Assembly: GCF_901827205.1 (NCBI RefSeq)
Contig: NZ_LR594675.1
Span: 6,070,001-6,134,000, forward strand
Length of the DNA: 64,000 nucleotides
Source of the DNA: Variovorax sp. PBS-H4
Lineage (GTDB): Bacteria > Pseudomonadota > Gammaproteobacteria > Burkholderiales > Burkholderiaceae_C
Direction: 5' to 3'
Part shown: positions 1 through 10,200 of the stretch, piece after piece
Numbering within the stretch: the first letter of the stretch is position 1
Layout: every line of letters begins with the position of its first letter
Position numbers and translations under genes: made by a program
The notes under the pieces: generated by a model
The model's input: the letters and a program-made list of their open reading frames with translations, nothing else
Database searches by the model: none
What the model was told of the DNA's origin: nothing

Positions 1-699
1 GGAGAGGCCAGCATTGCGGTGGTGTCGGGACTGGCCCTGGGCATCGACGGTGCTGCGCACGAGGGCGCGTTGGACACCGCTACCGATGCGATGCGGCCGG
101 CGACGGTCGCGGTGGTCGGCACCGGGTTGGACCGCGTGTACCCCGCGCGTCACCATGCGCTGGCGCAGCGAATTGCCGCGCAGGGGTTGATCGTGAGCGA
201 GTTTCCACTTGGCACGCCACCGCTCAACCAGAACTTTCCGAAGCGCAACCGCATCATCGCCGGCCTCTCACGCGGCACGTTGGTGGTGGAGGCGGCGCTG
301 CAGTCGGGCTCGCTGATCACCGCGCGACTCGCGAGCGAGCAAGGCAAGGAGGTGTTCGCCATACCGGGCTCCATCCATTCGCCTCAGTCGCGCGGCTGCC
401 ATGCCCTGATCCGCCAAGGCGCCAAGCTGGTCGAGACGGTCAACGACGTGCTCGAGGAGCTGCGCTTTTACGGGTCCCCCACGCCTGCCACACCGCCGCT
501 GCTGGAAGAAGAAGAGTCCACCGCCGCCGGCGCAGGCCTGCTGCGGGCGATGGGGTACGACCCGGCGAGCCTGGATACGCTATGCGCGCGCACCGGCCTC
601 CCCGCCGCAGCCCTGCAGGCGCAATTGCTGGAACAGGAGCTCGCCGGCTACGTGGCCCGCCTTCCGGGCGGCCTCTTCCAGCGGGTGATGCAAGGTTGA
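1..699 (+). CDS. dprA: DNA processing protein DprA (3' part; 5' end outside window)
   Basis: The frame is open from base 1, so this is the last 232 residues of DprA, the cytoplasmic protein that binds incoming single-stranded DNA during transformation and loads RecA. The Rossmann-like core is visible: VSGLALGIDGAAHEGAL near the start, FPKRNRIIAGLS in the middle, and the family signature SGSLITARLA...EVFAIPGSI. The last ~60 residues match the winged-helix DprA C-terminal domain. A GTG at 19 is inside the Rossmann motif and is not the true start. smg follows on the same strand, a pairing common in betaproteobacteria. Identification is secure; only the upstream part is missing. Confidence 0.95.
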   Translation, partial: GEASIAVVSGLALGIDGAAHEGALDTATDAMRPATVAVVGTGLDRVYPARHHALAQRIAAQGLIVSEFPLGTPPLNQNFPKRNRIIAGLSRGTLVVEAALQSGSLITARLASEQGKEVFAIPGSIHSPQSRGCHALIRQGAKLVETVNDVLEELRFYGSPTPATPPLLEEEESTAAGAGLLRAMGYDPASLDTLCARTGLPAAALQAQLLEQELAGYVARLPGGLFQRVMQG

Positions 700-764
700 G
701 CAGTTGCGGCGTCCCGTCTGCGCAACGCAGCCGCGACAGCGCCGACCTGGGCTATATTGGCTCC

Positions 765-1274
765 ATGTTCGAAGTGCTCGTGTACGTTTACGAAAACTAC
801 TGGCGCGGCGATGCCTGCCCCCAAGCCGAGCAATTGGGCCGCAAGCTCAGTGCCCAGGGCTTCGACCCCCAGGAAATCCGTGATGCGCTGCAGTGGCTCG
901 ATGGCCTGAGCCTCGCCACGCAGGGTATCCAGCTCACCCTGCATGCCAAGGGCACCAGCGCGACGGTGAGCCTGGAAGGCCCGGCGGCAGTGCCCGAATC
1001 GCCAGGCTCCATGCGCGTCTACTCGATGGCGGAACAGGAACACCTCGGCGCCGAGTGCCTGGGCTTCGTCAGCTTTCTGGAGTCGTCGGGCGTGCTGCCG
1101 GCGGGTCTGCGTGAGATCGTCATCGATCGCGCCATGGCCACGACAGCGGAACCGCTGGAACTTGGCGAGCTCAAGATCATCGTTCTGATGGTGCACTGGA
1201 GCACCGGCGTCGAGCCCGACGCTCTCGTGCTCGACGAGCTCTGCGACAACGCGGTGAACCGCGTTGCGCATTGA
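765..1274 (+). CDS. smg: Smg family protein (DUF494)
   Basis: A 169-residue protein beginning MFEVLVYVYENYWRGD, the typical start of the Smg/DUF494 family, with the usual DPQEIRDALQWLDGL segment around residue 35-50. Family members are about 155-170 residues and their biochemical role is not established; the gene is usually found beside dprA. The reading frame is open further upstream to 582, but that extension overlaps dprA and lacks family similarity, so the ATG at 765 is chosen. It converges with the DUF1631 gene, whose stop codon lies 9 bases away. Confidence 0.9.
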   Translation: MFEVLVYVYENYWRGDACPQAEQLGRKLSAQGFDPQEIRDALQWLDGLSLATQGIQLTLHAKGTSATVSLEGPAAVPESPGSMRVYSMAEQEHLGAECLGFVSFLESSGVLPAGLREIVIDRAMATTAEPLELGELKIIVLMVHWSTGVEPDALVLDELCDNAVNRVAH

Positions 1275-1283
1275 GCGCCAGCT

Positions 1284-3689
1284 TCAGTTCAAGAGGCGTT
1301 CCGGATTCGCGTCCAGCTTGGCCAGCGCTTCACGGGTCGCGCGCACGGTGAGCGTCTCTTCTTCGGCCGGCACCAGCAGTCCTGCCTGTAGGTAGGACGC
1401 CAGGCGGCCCACCTGGATCAGGAAGCTGCGCCCGTCGCTCGAAGCGAAAAGGTGCAGCTGCTTGCGCTCGCTGCGCCAGACGAACTGAACCTGGCTGACC
1501 CGGTCGTTGTGGTCGAGCATGAACCAGGTGCCGACCTGCAGCTCGTGTGCCCACTGGAGCATGTCCTCACCGACCTTGGTACCGGTGTCGGGCACGACTT
1601 CGAGCGAGGCGGCGTCCACGCCCAGCAGCAGCTCGATGCTTGCGGCGTCCAGCGGCAGGTCGGTCGCGTCGCCCGCTTCCGTGACGAAATCCTCGAGATT
1701 CGCCAGCCGCTTGGCCATGGCCTCGATCTTGGCGGGCGGAATGGCCTCGGTCTTGGACAGGAATGCGTCGGAAAGCGTCGAGCCGATGACCTTGATCTGC
1801 GCTTCCTGCGGCTCGCCTTCGATGCCCAGCAGACTCATGCCCTGGCGCAAGCGCTGCAGCAGCTGGGGCAGGTCCTGGATCACGCGCGCGCGGTCGTTGC
1901 GGTTGGGCTTGGCGCTGGCGGCCCACACCAGATCCGAAGCGGCGCGCTTGAGCGTGACGGTCTGCTCGTCCTGCGCGCCGTAGCGCAGCGCCGCAATCGC
2001 CAGCACTTCGGCCCAGATCTTGAACAGGAACTCGCGGATCTCCTCCCGCACCGGCATGTCATTGAGCATCTTGCGCAACTCGATGGTGTACTGGATGGCC
2101 ATCGTCTCCTTCTGCTCGACCTGCTGTGCCACGCTCATCACGCGCTGGGTAGCGTCGCTCTGCGTCAGGTACTTGTTGAGGAAGGCGACAAATTCGTCGA
2201 ACACCAGCTTGAACACGCGCTGGCCGGTTTCCGGGTATTGCTCGATCACCTGCACCACCCGGCGGATCTCACCTTCGAGCGCACTGCCGGAGATGGCGGC
2301 GGCATCGAAGCCCATCACGCAGGAACCCATGCGGTCGATCAGCATGCGCGCCGGATGCTGCAAGGTGCCGAAGAACTCCGGCTCGGCGATCGCCACGCGC
2401 AGCACCGGCATCTGCAGGCGTGCGAACCAGACGCGCGCCGAAAACGGGATTCGCTCCTCGGCCAGGATGGCCTGGAACATCAGCGCCACGATCTCGACGG
2501 TGGCTTTGTCGGCGGTGGTCGGCGCCTTCTTCTTGAGCTCGCTGGTACGCCGGCGCAACTCGGCCGCAGTCTGGTGCATGGCGGTCGCCTCGTCGCCAAC
2601 CATGTACTGCGATGCCATCGCTTGGTAGGCCGCCTCCGCGTCGGCAATGGCGGCGGCAAAGGCGGGCGCAGCCAACCCGACGCCCACACCTCGGCCACCC
2701 GCACTATTCGCCGAACCGGCAGCGGGCCCCTGGCCACCCGCCGCGCGCGTCTGGCCCAGGTCGCCGCCGATGCGAGCCGTCACGAAGCGCTTGAGGTTGA
2801 GCAGCACGCCTTGCGCGCGCTGGCGCGCCAGTACCAGTGGGGAGCCGCCCGTGGCAATCAGGGTGTCCCCACCTGCCCCGCCGCCTCCGCGACCCGCACC
2901 TACGCCGATCGCCGCCGGGGCGAAGCTGCCCGGGGGGGCGCCGAATCCGCCCGGCCCTTGAACACCGCCTGTGCCGAAAGAGGCGCTGGCGGGTTGCGAC
3001 GAGCGCGCAAAACTCCCGCCCAGTGGCACGCTGTTGGAACCGGCGCTGCCGGTTCGCTTGACGAAGCTCTTGAGATCGATCTCGGGCATCACGCCGCGCT
3101 CGATCAGGAAAGTATTGGCGTCCTTGTACGCCGCGACAACCGCATCGACCAAGCGCTGCCTCACCACATCCTGCACACGCGCCCAAGTCTCGCGGCTCAG
3201 TCCAGCGGCCAGCCACTGATCGACGAGAGTGCGGGCCAGCGCCTCGGGCTTGAGCACATCCTTGGCGTCCAGCTCGCCGGTGCCCTCCAGGTACTGGATG
3301 CGCAAGCGCAGGTCGTTGAGCTCGAACTGGGCCTTGTCCTGGATCGACTGCGCCAGGCGCGAGGACAGGATGTTGTTCTCCACCACCTCATCGCCGATCA
3401 ATTCCAGTCGCAGGCCTCCGGTAGCTCCGCTCTGCCCGCCGCCGCCCAGCGCCTTGCGCCATGCGGTCTGGGACATCGGCACCCAGCTGGAGCCCTGCGC
3501 CTGGAAGGCCAGGAAATCGTCGCGGTGCTGCTGCATCTCGCGCACACTGGCAGTCATTCCGGCAAGCGCCGCCAGCCGCTCACGGACCGCGACAGCGATC
3601 GGAGCGATTGCCCCCTCCGTCGCGGCCACGAAACGCTCACGGGTCTCGCGGGCGAGCTGCTGGGAGGAGGCGGGTGACCGCGAGATCAT
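1284..3689 (-). CDS. DUF1631 family protein
   Basis: An 801-residue protein recognised as the DUF1631 family of beta- and gammaproteobacteria; function unknown. The first ~200 residues and last ~400 residues are ordinary mixed, largely helical sequence. Between roughly residues 215 and 340 there is a long low-complexity stretch rich in Gly, Ala, Ser and Pro, which looks like a flexible linker between two folded parts. No signal peptide or membrane segment is visible, so it is probably cytoplasmic. The last ~120 residues contain a compact segment (GTWFMLDHNDRVSQVQFVW) resembling the PilZ-like region described at the end of this family, but I cannot confirm c-di-GMP ligands. A 741-residue antisense frame over this gene is a shadow. 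Confidence 0.85.
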   Translation of the reverse strand: MISRSPASSQQLARETRERFVAATEGAIAPIAVAVRERLAALAGMTASVREMQQHRDDFLAFQAQGSSWVPMSQTAWRKALGGGGQSGATGGLRLELIGDEVVENNILSSRLAQSIQDKAQFELNDLRLRIQYLEGTGELDAKDVLKPEALARTLVDQWLAAGLSRETWARVQDVVRQRLVDAVVAAYKDANTFLIERGVMPEIDLKSFVKRTGSAGSNSVPLGGSFARSSQPASASFGTGGVQGPGGFGAPPGSFAPAAIGVGAGRGGGGAGGDTLIATGGSPLVLARQRAQGVLLNLKRFVTARIGGDLGQTRAAGGQGPAAGSANSAGGRGVGVGLAAPAFAAAIADAEAAYQAMASQYMVGDEATAMHQTAAELRRRTSELKKKAPTTADKATVEIVALMFQAILAEERIPFSARVWFARLQMPVLRVAIAEPEFFGTLQHPARMLIDRMGSCVMGFDAAAISGSALEGEIRRVVQVIEQYPETGQRVFKLVFDEFVAFLNKYLTQSDATQRVMSVAQQVEQKETMAIQYTIELRKMLNDMPVREEIREFLFKIWAEVLAIAALRYGAQDEQTVTLKRAASDLVWAASAKPNRNDRARVIQDLPQLLQRLRQGMSLLGIEGEPQEAQIKVIGSTLSDAFLSKTEAIPPAKIEAMAKRLANLEDFVTEAGDATDLPLDAASIELLLGVDAASLEVVPDTGTKVGEDMLQWAHELQVGTWFMLDHNDRVSQVQFVWRSERKQLHLFASSDGRSFLIQVGRLASYLQAGLLVPAEEETLTVRATREALAKLDANPERLLN

Positions 3690-3820
3690 GTGAAAGGCGA
3701 GGACGGCAATTAAAACGGTTCAACAAGTCCGAGCTTGCAACGCGAAGCGTAACCGCACAAGGGTGCTGGATGCATCTCGGCAACCCGAATCCGCAATTGC
3801 CTCGTCGGGGACCGCGCCCG

Positions 3821-4771
3821 TCAAACCGTGGCGCCGGCGTTGGGGTCGTCCGGATCGCCCTGCTTGGGTGTCGTCTTGACCAGGTCCTCGCGCTTGACGC
3901 CCAGCCACATCGCGATCGCCGCCGCCACGAAGGCGGACGAGTAGATGCCGAACAGAATGCCGATGGTCAACGCCAGCGCGAAATAGTGCAGCGTAGGCCC
4001 GCCGAAGAAGAACATCGACAGCACCACGAGCTGGGTCGAGCCGTGCGTGATGATGGTGCGACTGATGGTGGAGGTGATGGCGTTGTCGATCACGTCGCGG
4101 GTGGTCATCTTGCGATAGCGCCGAAAGTTTTCGCGGACCCGGTCGAAGATCACGACCGACTCGTTGACCGAGTAGCCCAGCACCGCCAGCACGGCCGCCA
4201 GCACCGCCAGCGAAAACTCCCACTGAAAGAACGCAAAGAATCCCAGGATGATGACGACATCGTGGAGGTTGGCAAGCACGGTGGCGAGCGCGAACTTCCA
4301 TTCAAAGCGGAAGGCCAGGTAGATCATGATGCCGACCACCACCATCCCCAGCGCCTTGAGGCCGTTGGTGGTGAGCTCCTCACCCACCTGGGGACCGACG
4401 AATTCGTTGCCGCGCAGCGTGGCTGAAGCGTCGACCGCCTTCAGCGCTCCCATTACCTGTTCGCTCTGCTGCGCCGAGGTCTGGCCCTTCTGCGCCGGCA
4501 GACGGATCTGGATGTCGCGCGAGGTGCCGTAGTTCTGCACCTGGACGTCGGGATAGCCGAGCTTGGCGATGGCCTCGCGCACCTTGCCCACATCCACCGA
4601 CTGCTGGTAGGCGACCTCCATGACAGTGCCACCTGTGAACTCCACCGACAGGTGCAGCCCGCGGTGGAACAGGAAGAAGACCGCCAGCAGGAAGGTGAGG
4701 ACGGAGATCGCGTTCAGCACCAGCGCATAGCGCATGAATGGAATGGTGCGGTGGATTCGGAAGAACTCCAT
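3821..4771 (-). CDS. secF: Protein translocase subunit SecF
   Basis: A 316-residue inner-membrane protein that partners SecD to drive the proton-motive-force-dependent late stages of Sec export. The N-terminal transmembrane segment (residues ~18-38) is followed by the family motif VEFTGGTVMEV and a periplasmic domain. Five further membrane helices occupy residues ~135-300, with the conserved GYSVNESVVIFDRVREN signature near residue 200. Length is normal for the family. It lies 14 bases downstream of secD on the same strand and is the last gene of yajC-secD-secF. Confidence 0.97.
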   Translation of the reverse strand: MEFFRIHRTIPFMRYALVLNAISVLTFLLAVFFLFHRGLHLSVEFTGGTVMEVAYQQSVDVGKVREAIAKLGYPDVQVQNYGTSRDIQIRLPAQKGQTSAQQSEQVMGALKAVDASATLRGNEFVGPQVGEELTTNGLKALGMVVVGIMIYLAFRFEWKFALATVLANLHDVVIILGFFAFFQWEFSLAVLAAVLAVLGYSVNESVVIFDRVRENFRRYRKMTTRDVIDNAITSTISRTIITHGSTQLVVLSMFFFGGPTLHYFALALTIGILFGIYSSAFVAAAIAMWLGVKREDLVKTTPKQGDPDDPNAGATV

Positions 4772-4785
4772 GATTCAGTGCTTCC

Positions 4786-6666
4786 TTATTTGGCGGCCGC
4801 CGCGGCATTGTCGGCAGCAGGTTTCCAGACCGTGCCGATGGACAGGCTCTTGAGCTTCTTCTTGCGGCCGTACCAGAGATTCACGAGGCCGCGAGAGAAG
4901 AACACGGCCGAGAACATCGAGGTGACGATGCCGATGCAATGCACCACGGCGAAGCCGCGCACCGGCCCTGAACCGAAAGCCAGCAGTGCAACGCCGGCGA
5001 TCAACGTGGTGACGTTGGAGTCCAGGATGGTGCCCCAGGCGCGGTCGTAGCCCGCGTGGATGGCGGCCTGCGGCGAGGCGCCGCTGCGCAGCTCCTCGCG
5101 CACGCGCTCGTTGATCAGCACGTTGGAGTCGATGGCCACGCCGATCGCGAGTGCCATGGCGGCGATGCCGGGCAGTGTGAGCGTGGCCTGCAACATGGAC
5201 AGGATGGCCACCAGGAGCAGCAGGTTGACGGCCAGCGCGATCGACGAGAACAGCCCGAACAGCATGTAGTAGACGCACATGAACACCATGATTGCGGCGA
5301 ACCCGTACATCACGCTGTCGAAACCCTTCTGGATGTTGTCGGCGCCCAGGCTGGGGCCGATGGTGCGCTCCTGGATGATCTCCATGGGCGCGGCCAGCGA
5401 GCCGGCGCGCAGCAGCAGTGCCAGGTCGTTGGCTTCCACGACGTTCATCGAGCCCGAGATCTGGAAGCGATTGCCCAGCTCGCCGTTGATCGACGGGGCC
5501 GTGAGCACCTCGCCCTTGCCCTTCTCGAAGATCAGCATGGCCATGCGCTTGCGGAAGTTCTCGCGGCTGACGTCGCGCATGATGCGCCCACCCTTGGCGT
5601 CCATGGTCAGGTCGACCTTGGGCTGCTGAGTCTGGGAGTCGAAGCCCGGCTGGGCGTCGGTGAGGTTTTCGCCGGTCACCAGAACCTGCTTCTTGACGAT
5701 GACGGTCCGGCCCTCGCGGTCGAGGAATTTCTCCGAGCCGAAGGGCACCGGGCCGCTGCCGGTTTCGGCCGCGCGGCCCTCGGCGGACTCGTCTACCAGG
5801 CGCATCTCGAGCGTGGCGGTGCGGCCCAGGATGTCCTTTGCCTTGGCGGTGTCCTGAACCCCGGGAAGCTGCACCACGATGCGTTCAAGTCCCTGCTGCT
5901 GGATCACGGGCTCGGCGACGCCGAGTTCGTTGATCCGGTTGTGCAGCGTGGTGATGTTCTGCTTGAGAGCGGCGTCCTGCAGCCGGCGCGCGGCCTCGGG
6001 CTTGATGGTGGCCGTGAGCCGCCACTCGCTGCCGTCCTGGCGGTCGGTGGTGGCAAGGTCGGGGAACTGGTCCTGGATCAATGACTTGGTCGCGTCCAGT
6101 GCGGCGGCGTCGCGGAAGCGGACCTCGATGGCCTGGCCGTTGCGCGTGACCGCGGCGCCGCGAATGTTCTTGTCGCGCAGGCCCGAGCGCAGGTCATTGG
6201 CAAAGGATTCCGCCTTTTTGTCGATGGCGCCCTTCATGTCGACCTGCAACAGAAAGTCCACCCCGCCGCGCAGATCCAGGCCCAGGTACATGGGATGGGC
6301 GCGCAGCGCGGCCAGCCAGGTGGGCGAGCGCGACACCAGGTTGAGCGCCACGACGTAGGGCGGATCACTCGGGTCAGGCACCAGCGTGCGCTGCAGCACG
6401 TCGCGGGCTTTGAGCTGGTCGTCGGTGGTGGCGAAGCGCGCCCGCACGGAATTGGCATCGAGCGTCAACAGGTCCGGCGTGAGGCCGGCTGCCTTCAGGG
6501 CCTCCGCCACGCGCGCCTGGGTCCCGGCGTCGATCTTGACCGTCGACTTGCCCGAGGACACCTGCACGGCAGGCGCCTCGCCGAAGAAATTGGGAAGGGC
6601 ATAGATCAGCCCCACGAGCAGCACGACGACGATGATCGCGTACTTCCAGACCGGGTAACGGTTCAT
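4786..6666 (-). CDS. secD: Protein translocase subunit SecD
   Basis: A 626-residue inner-membrane subunit of the SecDF-YajC export complex. It begins MNRYPVWKYAIIVVVLLVGLIYALP (one signal-anchor helix), carries the diagnostic LGLDLRGGVDFLLQVD motif near residue 130, a large periplasmic P1 domain, and then the RND-type membrane bundle starting near residue 455 with the GVAIDSNVLINERVREE signature. Length and motif order are as expected. It starts 47 bases after the end of yajC and ends 14 bases before secF, so the three are one operon transcribed leftward. Confidence 0.98.
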   Translation of the reverse strand: MNRYPVWKYAIIVVVLLVGLIYALPNFFGEAPAVQVSSGKSTVKIDAGTQARVAEALKAAGLTPDLLTLDANSVRARFATTDDQLKARDVLQRTLVPDPSDPPYVVALNLVSRSPTWLAALRAHPMYLGLDLRGGVDFLLQVDMKGAIDKKAESFANDLRSGLRDKNIRGAAVTRNGQAIEVRFRDAAALDATKSLIQDQFPDLATTDRQDGSEWRLTATIKPEAARRLQDAALKQNITTLHNRINELGVAEPVIQQQGLERIVVQLPGVQDTAKAKDILGRTATLEMRLVDESAEGRAAETGSGPVPFGSEKFLDREGRTVIVKKQVLVTGENLTDAQPGFDSQTQQPKVDLTMDAKGGRIMRDVSRENFRKRMAMLIFEKGKGEVLTAPSINGELGNRFQISGSMNVVEANDLALLLRAGSLAAPMEIIQERTIGPSLGADNIQKGFDSVMYGFAAIMVFMCVYYMLFGLFSSIALAVNLLLLVAILSMLQATLTLPGIAAMALAIGVAIDSNVLINERVREELRSGASPQAAIHAGYDRAWGTILDSNVTTLIAGVALLAFGSGPVRGFAVVHCIGIVTSMFSAVFFSRGLVNLWYGRKKKLKSLSIGTVWKPAADNAAAAAK

Positions 6667-6713
6667 CTAGTCAACCTCGAAGGACGCAGGTGCGTGGCAC
6701 CCACGTTTTCTCC

Positions 6714-7046
6714 TTACTTAATTGCACCTTTGGGCAAGACCTGGACAACTGCGCTGCGCTGCAGCTGCACCTCGACGCCCTTGGCGATTTCCACGGTCAG
6801 GTACTGCTCGCCGATCTGCGTGATCTTGCCCAGCAGGCCACCGGCGGTCGCGACTTCGTCGCCCTTGGCCAAGGCTTCGATCATGGCCCGTGCTTCCTTC
6901 TGGCGCTTCATCTGCGGCCGGATCATCACGAAATACAGCACCACGAACATCAGCACCAGCGGCAGCATGCTGCCGAGGGACGACATCATGTCGCTGCCAC
7001 CGGCAGCAGCGGGCGCGGTCTGGGCGAAAGCGGAGGAAATGAACAA
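6714..7046 (-). CDS. yajC: Preprotein translocase subunit YajC, probable TTG start
   Basis: A 110-residue small membrane protein of the SecDF-YajC complex: an N-terminal helix (MLPLVLMFVVLYFVMIRPQ, residues ~28-46) followed by the cytoplasmic YajC domain with GDEVATAGGLLGKI. The frame is open to an ATG at 7127, but the extra 27 residues do not resemble YajC. The TTG at 7046 gives the canonical family N-terminus MFISSAFAQ and has a GGAG ribosome binding site at 7053-7056, 6 bases upstream. I therefore take TTG as the start; this is inference from spacing and family pattern. It is the first gene of the secDF operon. Confidence 0.9.
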   Translation of the reverse strand: MFISSAFAQTAPAAAGGSDMMSSLGSMLPLVLMFVVLYFVMIRPQMKRQKEARAMIEALAKGDEVATAGGLLGKITQIGEQYLTVEIAKGVEVQLQRSAVVQVLPKGAIK

Positions 7047-7265
7047 GGGAAACTCCAGCAGAGAGGAAGGTATGAGTGCGGCCCCCTGCGGGGTTCGCGA
7101 TTCTGCGCAGTGCATGGCACGGGCCATGGAACAGACGCGCTAAGGCGGGGCTGGGCCCCGCAGAACATCGCGCATTGTATTCGGCGGCGCTCGCCCCGCC
7201 GGAGCTAAGCCGGCAGCGCTCTCAGGGCTTTCAGGGCCGCCTCGCCCGCCAGCTCTCCGTCAGGC

Positions 7266-10200
7266 TCAGGCCGCCACGCGGGCAGCTTGCGGGTTGCGCC
7301 ACCTGGCCATCAGCTCGGCCCAGCGGATGCGCGCCGCCTTGAGGTTGCGCTCCTTCACGTGGCCGTAGCCGCGGATCTGCTCGGGCAGGCTCGCGATCTC
7401 GAGGGCCAGCGCGTGATTGCCGGCATCGAGGCCCGACAGCAGCTCTTCGATGCTCGCTCGGTACTCGCCGATCAGCGCGCGCTCGGTCTTGCGTTCGTCG
7501 GTACGGCCGAACGGATCCAGCGCAGTGCCGCGCAGGCCCTTGAGCTTCGCGAGCAGGCGGAAGCCGGTCAGCATTGCCGGGCCGAACTTCTGCTTCTGCA
7601 GCTCACCCTTCGCGTTGCGCTGGGCAATGATCGGCGGAGCGAGGTGGTAGTTGAGCTTGTAGTCGCCCTCGAACATGCCATCGACCCGTTCCAGGAAGCT
7701 GCGGTCGCTGTGCAGGCGCGCGACCTCGTACTCGTCCTTGTAGGCCATGAGCTTGAACAGGTAGCGCGCGACCGTCTCGGCAAGGCTGGTCTTGCCCAGC
7801 ACCGCCTCCGCCTGTTGCACCTTGGCGACGAAGGCCTTGTACTGCCCTGCGTAGCCCGCATTCTGGTAGGCCGTGAGAAATTCGACGCGGCGTGCCACCA
7901 GGTTCTCGATGGTTTCGCGCTTCTTGAATTCGACGATCTGGCCGGGCGCGACCCGCTTGCGCAATTCGTCAGGGCGCTGCGCCGCCTGACGGCCCCACTC
8001 GAAAGCGGCCTTGTTGTTGTCGATCGCCACCGCATTGAGCTCGATCGCGCGCATCAGCGATGCGTGCTCGAGCGGGATCCAGCCCTTCTGCCACGCATAG
8101 CCCAGGAGCATCGGATTGACGTAGATGGTGTCGCCCATCAGCGAAGTCGCGGCGGCATCGGCGTCGAAGGCACCGAGCCCGTCGGCGCCCACCGCACGCG
8201 CGATTTCGGCAGCGCATGCATCCTGCGGGTTCTGCCAGTTGGCGTTGCGCACGAAGGCCGCGGTCGGCGTGCTGTGGCTGTTGAGCGCCACGTGGGTGCG
8301 GCCCTCTCGCATGCGCGCCATCGTCTCGGCGTTGATGCTGACGAGGGGATCGCAGGCCAGCACCAAGTCTGCGGCGGCGGTGCCGACGCGGGTGGTGCGG
8401 ATGTCGTCCTGCGTGTCGGCGATCAGCACGTGGCTCCAGGTCGCGCCGCCCTTCTGCGCGAGGCCTGCCGCGTCCTGCGTGACGATGCCCTTGCCCTCGA
8501 TGTGCGCGGCCATGCCAAGCAGCTGGCCGATGGTGATCACGCCGGTGCCACCGACGCCGGCGACCACGATGCCCCAGACCTTGCTACCGGCCAGCGAAGG
8601 CAGCGCCGGATCAGCCAGTGCGCCGAGTTCGGCCGGCATGGACGCCTTGTTCTTTGCCTTCTTCTTGAGCTGCCCCCCCTCGACGGTCACGAAGCTCGGG
8701 CAGAAGCCCTTGAGGCAGCTCATGTCCTTGTTGCAGGTGCTCTGGTTGATGGTGCGCTTGCGGCCGAACTCGGTCTCCAGCGGTTCCACGGACAGGCAGT
8801 TGCTCTGGACGCTGCAGTCGCCGCAGCCTTCGCAGACCAGATCGTTGATCACCACCCGCTTGGCCGGGTCCACAGCCGTCCCGCGCTTGCGGCGACGGCG
8901 CTTCTCGGTTGCGCAAGTCTGGTCGTAGATGATGGCGGTGGTGCCCTTGATCTCCCGGAACTCGCGCTGGATCTCATCCAGCTCGTCGCGATGGCGCACC
9001 TTGACGTCCTGGCCGGGAATGTTCACCCCTTCGTACTTCTCGGGTTCGTCGGTCACCACTACGACCTTGGCCGCGCCTTCGGCGTGCAGGCTCTCCGCGA
9101 TCTGCAGCACTGAATGGCCTTCGGGCCGCTCGCCGACCTGCTGGCCGCCGGTCATGGCGACCGCGTCGTTGTAGAGGATCTTGTAGGTGATGTTGACGCC
9201 CGCCGCGATGCTTTGGCGGATCGCGAGCAGGCCGCTGTGGAAGTAGGTGCCGTCGCCCAGGTTGGCGAAGATGTGTGCGTCGGTGGTGAAGGGCTGCTGG
9301 CCGACCCACGGCACGCCCTCGCCGCCCATCTGCGTGAAGCCGAGCGTGGACCGGTCCATCCACGTCGCCATGAAATGGCAGCCGATGCCGGCCATGGCCC
9401 GCGAGCCCTCGGGCACCACGGTGCTGGTGTTGTGCGGGCAACCCGAGCAGAACCACGGCTGGCGCGCCGCGTCGGCCACGCCCACGGTCTGCGGTGCCGC
9501 CATCGCGCGCTCCTTGGCCTCGAGGATGGCAAGCTGGGCGTCGATGCGCGCCGCCATGTCTGCGCCGGCGGCGGCCAGGATGCCGGTCTTCTTCAGGCGA
9601 GTGGCAATGGCCTTCGCGATCAGCGCGGGGTTCAGGTCGGCGTTGGCGCGCAGCAGCGTGTGGGCCGTCGGGTTGGGCATCGACCATTCGCCGCCCGAGT
9701 AGCCTTCGGCCTCGTGCACCTCGCCCTCGTCGAACTTGCCGACCACGTTGGGCCGCACGTCGGCGCGCCAGTTGTAGAGCTCTTCCTTGAGCTGGTACTC
9801 GATCACCTGGCGCTTTTCCTCCACCACCAGGATCTCCTGCAGGCCGGTGGCGAAATCGCGCGTGAGCTGGGCCTCGAGCGGCCACACCACGGCCACCTTG
9901 TGCAGCCGGATTCCCAGCTGGCGGCAAGCGGCGTCGTCCAGGCCGAGGTCGATCAGAGCCTGGCGGGTGTCGTTGTAGGCCTTGCCACTGGCCATGATGC
10001 CGAAGCGGTCGTTCGGACCCTCGATCACGTTGTGGTTGAGCCGGTTGGCGCGGATGTAAGCCAATGCGGCGTACCACTTGTAGTGCATCAGCCGCGCTTC
10101 CTGTTCCAGCGCATGGTCGGGCCAGCGGATGTGCAGGCCGCCCGGCGGCATCTGGAAGTCGGTGGGCATCACGATTTCGACCCGCTCGGGGTCGATCATC

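Noticed and set aside
1452..3677. 741-residue plus-strand frame opposite the DUF1631 gene
   Set aside because: It is rich in Arg, His, Leu and Gln with no family pattern, as expected for the antisense of a high-GC gene whose minus-strand product is recognisable.
7145..7161. GCGGGGC-TGG-GCCCCGC inverted repeat upstream of yajC
   Set aside because: A perfect 7-bp stem but no T run on either strand; likely GC-rich chance or a minor leader structure.
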